From NCBI GenBank assembly GCA_013329615.1, contig DUKA01000019.1:1-8720 (forward strand): DNA of 8,720 nt, read 5' to 3'. Origin of the DNA: Candidatus Bathyarchaeota archaeon (GTDB lineage: Archaea > Thermoproteota > Bathyarchaeia > TCS64). Positions 6,301 to 8,720 of the stretch are shown here, in pieces (the stretch's first letter is position 1; each line of letters opens with the position of its first letter). The notes under the pieces are model-generated. The model saw only the letters and a program-made list of their open reading frames with translations, made no database searches and was not told where the DNA came from. A program made the translations under genes and the position numbers.

Positions 6301-6480
6301 TTTCGTTGCCTCCTGCCGGGCGTGGCGTATGGGCTATCCCTGAAGCCTGCCCGGTTTAGAAGCTTTCTGGGGTCTAGGGTGTCCGCTGTCTCGCTTAGGC
6401 TAATGCCCAGTCCGGCTGATACACGACCATCCCTATTCCCGACTTTCCTAATGTTCAGTGTGGATAAAAAGGTTGCTTGA
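6301..6480 (-). promoter_or_regulatory. 180-nt upstream region of trpS with two candidate promoters
   Basis: Two TATA-like boxes are visible on the minus strand. CCTTTTTATCC (6462-6472) would start a transcript near 6440 with a leader of about 140 nt. TCTAAACC (6352-6359) would start near 6329 with a leader of about 28 nt. The region contains a short open frame of 11 codons with one Trp codon (6395-6430). It also has two mutually exclusive stems: GGGC 6349-6352 with GCCC 6331-6334, or CCGGGC 6349-6354 with GCCCGG 6316-6321. No known riboswitch or C/D-box RNA is recognised. Confidence 0.45.
6309..6314 (-). promoter_or_regulatory. Shine-Dalgarno of trpS, deciding the TTG start
   Basis: AGGAGG on the minus strand is separated by 8 nt from the TTG at 6300. 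It is the strongest ribosome-binding site in the window, where most other genes have none. It begins 1 nt after the 3' arm of a possible stem (CCGGGC 6349-6354 with GCCCGG 6316-6321). Confidence 0.8.
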
Positions 6481-7029
6481 CTAAGCTATGCGCTTCGTCA
6501 TGATGAGGGCGTCCATGTAATCGCCCCCGTACTTTACTCCGTCGGGTATCCTGCCTGTGATCTTGTAGCCGACCTTCTCGTAGGTGTGTATGGCGCGGGC
6601 ATTCTCTTCGAAGACCTCCAAATCGACGACCTCGACGCCGAGGCGCTTTACCTGCCTCTCGGCCTCGAGCATCATCTCCTGCCCTATACCTGCATCGCGG
6701 TAGTCGGCGACGAGGCTTATCCCGAGGGAGCCGAGGTGGGACAGGTAGCCCCTCTTGGGTGTTATCTCGCAGCTGCCCGCGAACCTGCCATCGACTTCGG
6801 CGACGACGGCGACCATCTTATCCTTCTCGACGCTGCCGAGGAGCGTGCTTAGCCAGCCTATCTCGGAGTCGCGTGTCTGCTTCTCGTTCATCATGATCAT
6901 GGCCTTCTCCTCGACTAGGCTGTTGATGAACTGGAGCATGTCGTCTAGGTCGCCCCACTTGGGGGCACGCAGCGTCACTTTTCTGCCGTTGCGTGCTGTG
7001 AAGCTGCGGTAGATGGTCCCTTCCTTCAT
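6481..7029 (-). CDS. GNAT-family N-acetyltransferase
   Basis: This 182-residue protein has a single GNAT domain, which transfers acetyl from acetyl-CoA to an amine. The pyrophosphate-binding motif A is R111-x2-G114-I-G116 after the strand GISLVADY (103-110). Motif B follows as VVDLEVFEENARAIHTYEKV (134-153), whose N-A-x2-x-Y pattern is typical of RimI-like and small-molecule GNATs. The substrate cannot be told: protein N terminus, polyamine, amino acid or antibiotic are all possible. The ATG has no Shine-Dalgarno; a TATA box centred about 36 nt upstream predicts a leader of about 8-10 nt. It lies 45 nt after the thioredoxin-like gene and seems to have its own promoter. Downstream is the trpS upstream region. 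Confidence 0.9.
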   Translation of the reverse strand: MKEGTIYRSFTARNGRKVTLRAPKWGDLDDMLQFINSLVEEKAMIMMNEKQTRDSEIGWLSTLLGSVEKDKMVAVVAEVDGRFAGSCEITPKRGYLSHLGSLGISLVADYRDAGIGQEMMLEAERQVKRLGVEVVDLEVFEENARAIHTYEKVGYKITGRIPDGVKYGGDYMDALIMTKRIA

Positions 7030-7055
7030 GGCTTACCAGTCATGAGTATAGTCAA

Positions 7056-7067
7056 CGGTGGTTAAAA
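7056..7067 (-). promoter_or_regulatory. TATA box of the GNAT gene with downstream CCACCG
   Basis: The minus strand reads TTTTAACCACCG, identical over 12 bases to the element before the thioredoxin-like gene. The A/T core is centred about 36 nt before the ATG and lies about 8 nt after the preceding stop. The T-run (7064-7068) could also terminate the upstream transcript. Confidence 0.55.
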
Positions 7068-7074
7068 ATTTGGG

Positions 7075-7536
7075 CTATTTCATGATGTCGAGGAGCGCCT
7101 GCTCAACGGTCTTGCCGGGGGGCGGGTTCTCGACTATCTCACCCGCCTTCTCGCCGTCCTTCTTGAGCACCACGATGAGGGGTATCTTTGGGACGTTGAA
7201 CTCGTCGACCTCGGGGGGACTCGGTGGGACTGCCCACTTACGGGTGTTGCTCTTGGCGTCCCTCATTATGTGGCCGAAGGCCCTGACCTCTAAGCCCGTG
7301 GCCTCAGCTATCAGGTCCAATACGGGGACGTTCCTTATGCAGTCGGGGCACCACTCGGCGGTGAAGACTATGACCGCGTATTCCTTCGACCTCTTCTTCA
7401 ACTCATTGACGGCCGCGGCGTCTAGTTTGTACTCGGCGCGCCTCTTTACGAAGGCGTCCTTCGCCTTACTAGGTGCGGAGACGTAATCGTGAATCGCCTC
7501 CGAGCCCTTCCTGAGCTTCGCGATGTCGTATTTCAT
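7075..7536 (-). CDS. Thioredoxin-fold protein with CPDC active site
   Basis: This 153-residue protein is probably a cytoplasmic thiol-disulfide oxidoreductase. After an N-terminal helical extension (residues 1-50, rich in Lys and Arg) comes the strand AVIVFTAEWCPDC, with catalytic Cys63 and Cys66. The fold continues to the cis-proline motif KIP (Pro119) and the strand LIVVLKKDG (120-128). The WCPDC motif differs from WCGPC of classical thioredoxin and is typical of the thioredoxin_9-like group; the physiological partner is unknown. No signal peptide or membrane segment is visible. The ATG has no Shine-Dalgarno and a TATA box lies about 36 nt upstream, directly after the phoU stop. No thioredoxin reductase is in the window. 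Confidence 0.88.
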   Translation of the reverse strand: MKYDIAKLRKGSEAIHDYVSAPSKAKDAFVKRRAEYKLDAAAVNELKKRSKEYAVIVFTAEWCPDCIRNVPVLDLIAEATGLEVRAFGHIMRDAKSNTRKWAVPPSPPEVDEFNVPKIPLIVVLKKDGEKAGEIVENPPPGKTVEQALLDIMK

Positions 7537-7563
7537 ATGAGGTTCAGATTGAATCGTCGGTGC

Positions 7564-7575
7564 CGGTGGTTAAAA
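7564..7575 (-). promoter_or_regulatory. TATA box of the thioredoxin-like gene with downstream CCACCG
   Basis: The minus strand reads TTTTAACCACCG. The A/T core is centred about 36 nt before the ATG at 7536 and starts 5 nt after the phoU stop codon. This predicts a leader of about 9 nt. Confidence 0.55.
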
Positions 7576-7579
7576 CGGT

Positions 7580-8218
7580 TTAGCGGAGCGTTATGCGTCT
7601 GCCCGTCGCGGCGTATGTTAGAGACTCCGCGATGTAGCTTGCGTGGTCGGCTATCCTCTCAAGGTACCTGATAGTCAACGTGTAGGCGATGATCGTCCTG
7701 TGGTCGGTCTTCTTCGCCTTCGCCAAGACGGCGAGGTTCCCGTAATACAGCTCATCCGTCTCCGCCTCCAGCTTGGATAGCTCGAAGACGAGCTTCTCAT
7801 CCATCGCCTCGATGAGGCGTATAGAGATTTCGACAGTAGCGAGGGTCTTCTCCGCCATCTCATCGAGCTTCAGCTCACCCTTGAACGGGGGCCACTCCTC
7901 AAGTCTGTTGAGGATGTCGGAGATGTCGAGGGCGTATCTGCTGTACCTTTCTATGTCGTAGGCGATCTTAATGTAGGCCTTTAGTGTGCGTAGGTCCCCC
8001 GCCATGGGTTGCTGGAGCGCGATCAGCTCCGTGGCGCGGTCCTCGACCTCCTCGGATAGTATCAGGATCGTATTAGACCACGCCTTCACTTGGACGTTGA
8101 CGTCCTCCTTCTTCGCGAATCCCTCCAAGGCGAGCTTGAGGGAGTCCTCGGTGAGTCGCCCCATCTTGATTATGAGGCTCTTAATCCTCGTAATGCCCTG
8201 ATCCAGTGGTCTAGCCAT
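7580..8218 (-). CDS. phoU: PhoU-family phosphate transport regulator
   Basis: This 212-residue all-helical protein has the two three-helix repeats of PhoU, a peripheral protein that restrains phosphate uptake through the Pst transporter and links it to phosphate signalling. The N-terminal repeat contains LIALQQPMAGDLRTLK (65-80), a PhoU hallmark. The C-terminal repeat contains the canonical metal-binding motif ERIADHA (187-193). The equivalent motif of the first repeat reads ERYSRYA (90-96), where the metal-binding Asp and the His are replaced by Arg and Tyr. The ATG lies 5 nt after the pstB stop. The sequence GGTGA overlapping that stop forms its Shine-Dalgarno, so the two genes are translationally coupled. 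This order is standard for archaeal and bacterial pst operons and supports the assignment. Confidence 0.95.
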   Translation of the reverse strand: MARPLDQGITRIKSLIIKMGRLTEDSLKLALEGFAKKEDVNVQVKAWSNTILILSEEVEDRATELIALQQPMAGDLRTLKAYIKIAYDIERYSRYALDISDILNRLEEWPPFKGELKLDEMAEKTLATVEISIRLIEAMDEKLVFELSKLEAETDELYYGNLAVLAKAKKTDHRTIIAYTLTIRYLERIADHASYIAESLTYAATGRRITLR

Positions 8219-8223
8219 TCAAA

Positions 8224-8228
8224 TCACC
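8224..8228 (-). promoter_or_regulatory. Shine-Dalgarno of phoU overlapping the pstB stop codon
   Basis: GGTGA on the minus strand contains the TGA stop of pstB and lies 5 nt before the phoU ATG. Translation of phoU is therefore likely coupled to that of pstB. Confidence 0.7.
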
Positions 8229-8720
8229 CAAACTTCCCCGTTATGTAGTTCTCCGTCAGTTCGTTGCGGGGGTTCTCGAAGACTCCCCGCGTGTTCCCGA
8301 ACTCTATTACCTCGCCTATGTACATGAAGGCAGTCATATCGCTCACCCTCGCGGCTTGCTGGAGGTTGTGCGTGACAAGCACCACAGTGTAGTTGTCCTT
8401 CAACTGCCTCATCAGTGTCTCGATCTTTGTTGTGGCGATGGGGTCGAGGGCGCTGCAGGGCTCGTCCATCAGTATTACCTCGGGCTCGATTGAGAGTGCC
8501 CTTGCTATGCAGAGCCTCTGTTGTTGGCCGCCCGAGAGGCTGTATGCGTTTTCGTTCAGGCGGTCCTTTACCTCGTCCCACAGCGCCGCGCCTCTGAGGC
8601 TCTTCTCGACGATCGCGTCTAGTTCCTCCTTTCCCTCGGCGCCGTGTATCTTGGGGCCGAAGGCCACGTTCTCGTATATGCTCTTCGGGAACGGGTTCGG
8701 CTTCTGGAAGACCATCCCGA
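8224..8720 (-). CDS. pstB: Phosphate ABC transporter ATP-binding protein PstB (5' part missing)
   Basis: This is the C-terminal two thirds of PstB, the ATPase that drives the PstSCA phosphate importer on the cytoplasmic membrane face. The frame is open to the window edge, and the Met at 8715 is internal (…GMVFQKPNPFP), so the true start and the Walker A motif lie outside. Counting from that Met: Q-loop glutamine at 4, ABC signature LSGGQ (60-64), Walker B VILMDEP (80-86), D-loop SALD (88-91) and H-loop VTHN (114-117). The KPNPFP stretch after the Q-loop is diagnostic for PstB among ABC ATPases. It is followed at 5 nt by phoU. The membrane subunits and PstS are expected upstream, beyond the right edge. 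Confidence 0.97.
   Translation of the reverse strand, partial: GMVFQKPNPFPKSIYENVAFGPKIHGAEGKEELDAIVEKSLRGAALWDEVKDRLNENAYSLSGGQQQRLCIARALSIEPEVILMDEPCSALDPIATTKIETLMRQLKDNYTVVLVTHNLQQAARVSDMTAFMYIGEVIEFGNTRGVFENPRNELTENYITGKFG

Noticed and set aside
7026..7043. Five-codon open frame (ATG at 7043) overlapping the GNAT start codon
   Set aside because: Too short to be meaningful, and its ATG is only about 22 nt from the TATA centre, so it may not be transcribed.
7036..7048. Thirteen-base match (ACCAGTCATGAGT) between the GNAT upstream region and the start of the zinc-ribbon gene in the opposite orientation
   Set aside because: About one 13-base match is expected by chance in a window this size, and the two copies have different positions and orientations relative to their genes.
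8219..8581. Minus-strand open frame of 120 codons inside pstB
   Set aside because: Out-of-frame shadow of pstB; the real frame holds the ABC signature, Walker B and H-loop.
1..8720. Mobile elements, CRISPR arrays, toxin-antitoxin or defence genes
   Set aside because: No transposase, integrase, terminal inverted repeats, regular spaced repeats or defence-type domains were seen on either strand. All major frames are accounted for by housekeeping or accessory genes.

Overview
The window looks like a compact archaeal chromosome segment. The evidence is a Taw1-type wyosine radical SAM enzyme without a flavodoxin domain, a tryptophanyl-tRNA synthetase of the archaeal/eukaryotic class, two M32 carboxypeptidases, an intact tRNA-Gly(UCC) gene, and archaeal TATA boxes about 27 nt upstream of several start codons (leaderless or nearly leaderless mRNAs). 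Base composition is moderately GC-rich. I cannot assign a lineage; a TACK-type archaeon is only a guess.

Every gene I can support lies on the minus strand, so reading order runs from high to low coordinates. First comes phosphate control: the 3' part of pstB (cut by the window edge), then phoU 5 nt later, translationally coupled. Next are a small thioredoxin-fold protein with a CPDC active site and a GNAT N-acetyltransferase. After a 180-nt gap, the longest non-coding stretch, comes trpS, which starts at TTG behind a strong Shine-Dalgarno. Two tandem paralogous M32 metallocarboxypeptidases follow. They were probably made by local duplication, and the distal copy has diverged at several conserved motif positions. 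Then come taw1 (wyosine synthesis on tRNA-Phe), a stand-alone GyrI-like small-molecule-binding protein, tRNA-Gly(UCC), and a 75-residue zinc-ribbon protein. Bases 1-54 hold nothing I can assign.

The genes do not form one pathway. Three deal with translation (trpS, taw1, tRNA-Gly), two with peptide turnover, two with phosphate homeostasis, and the rest are general housekeeping or accessory. The most interesting structure is regulatory. Although the genes are co-directional and tightly packed, almost every one has its own TATA-like box, placed just after the stop codon of the gene before it. In several cases the same T-rich element could serve as terminator of the upstream gene and promoter of the downstream one. 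Shine-Dalgarno sequences appear only where a leader or coupling is expected (trpS, phoU). I found no mobile element, CRISPR array, defence system or clearly novel multi-gene system.
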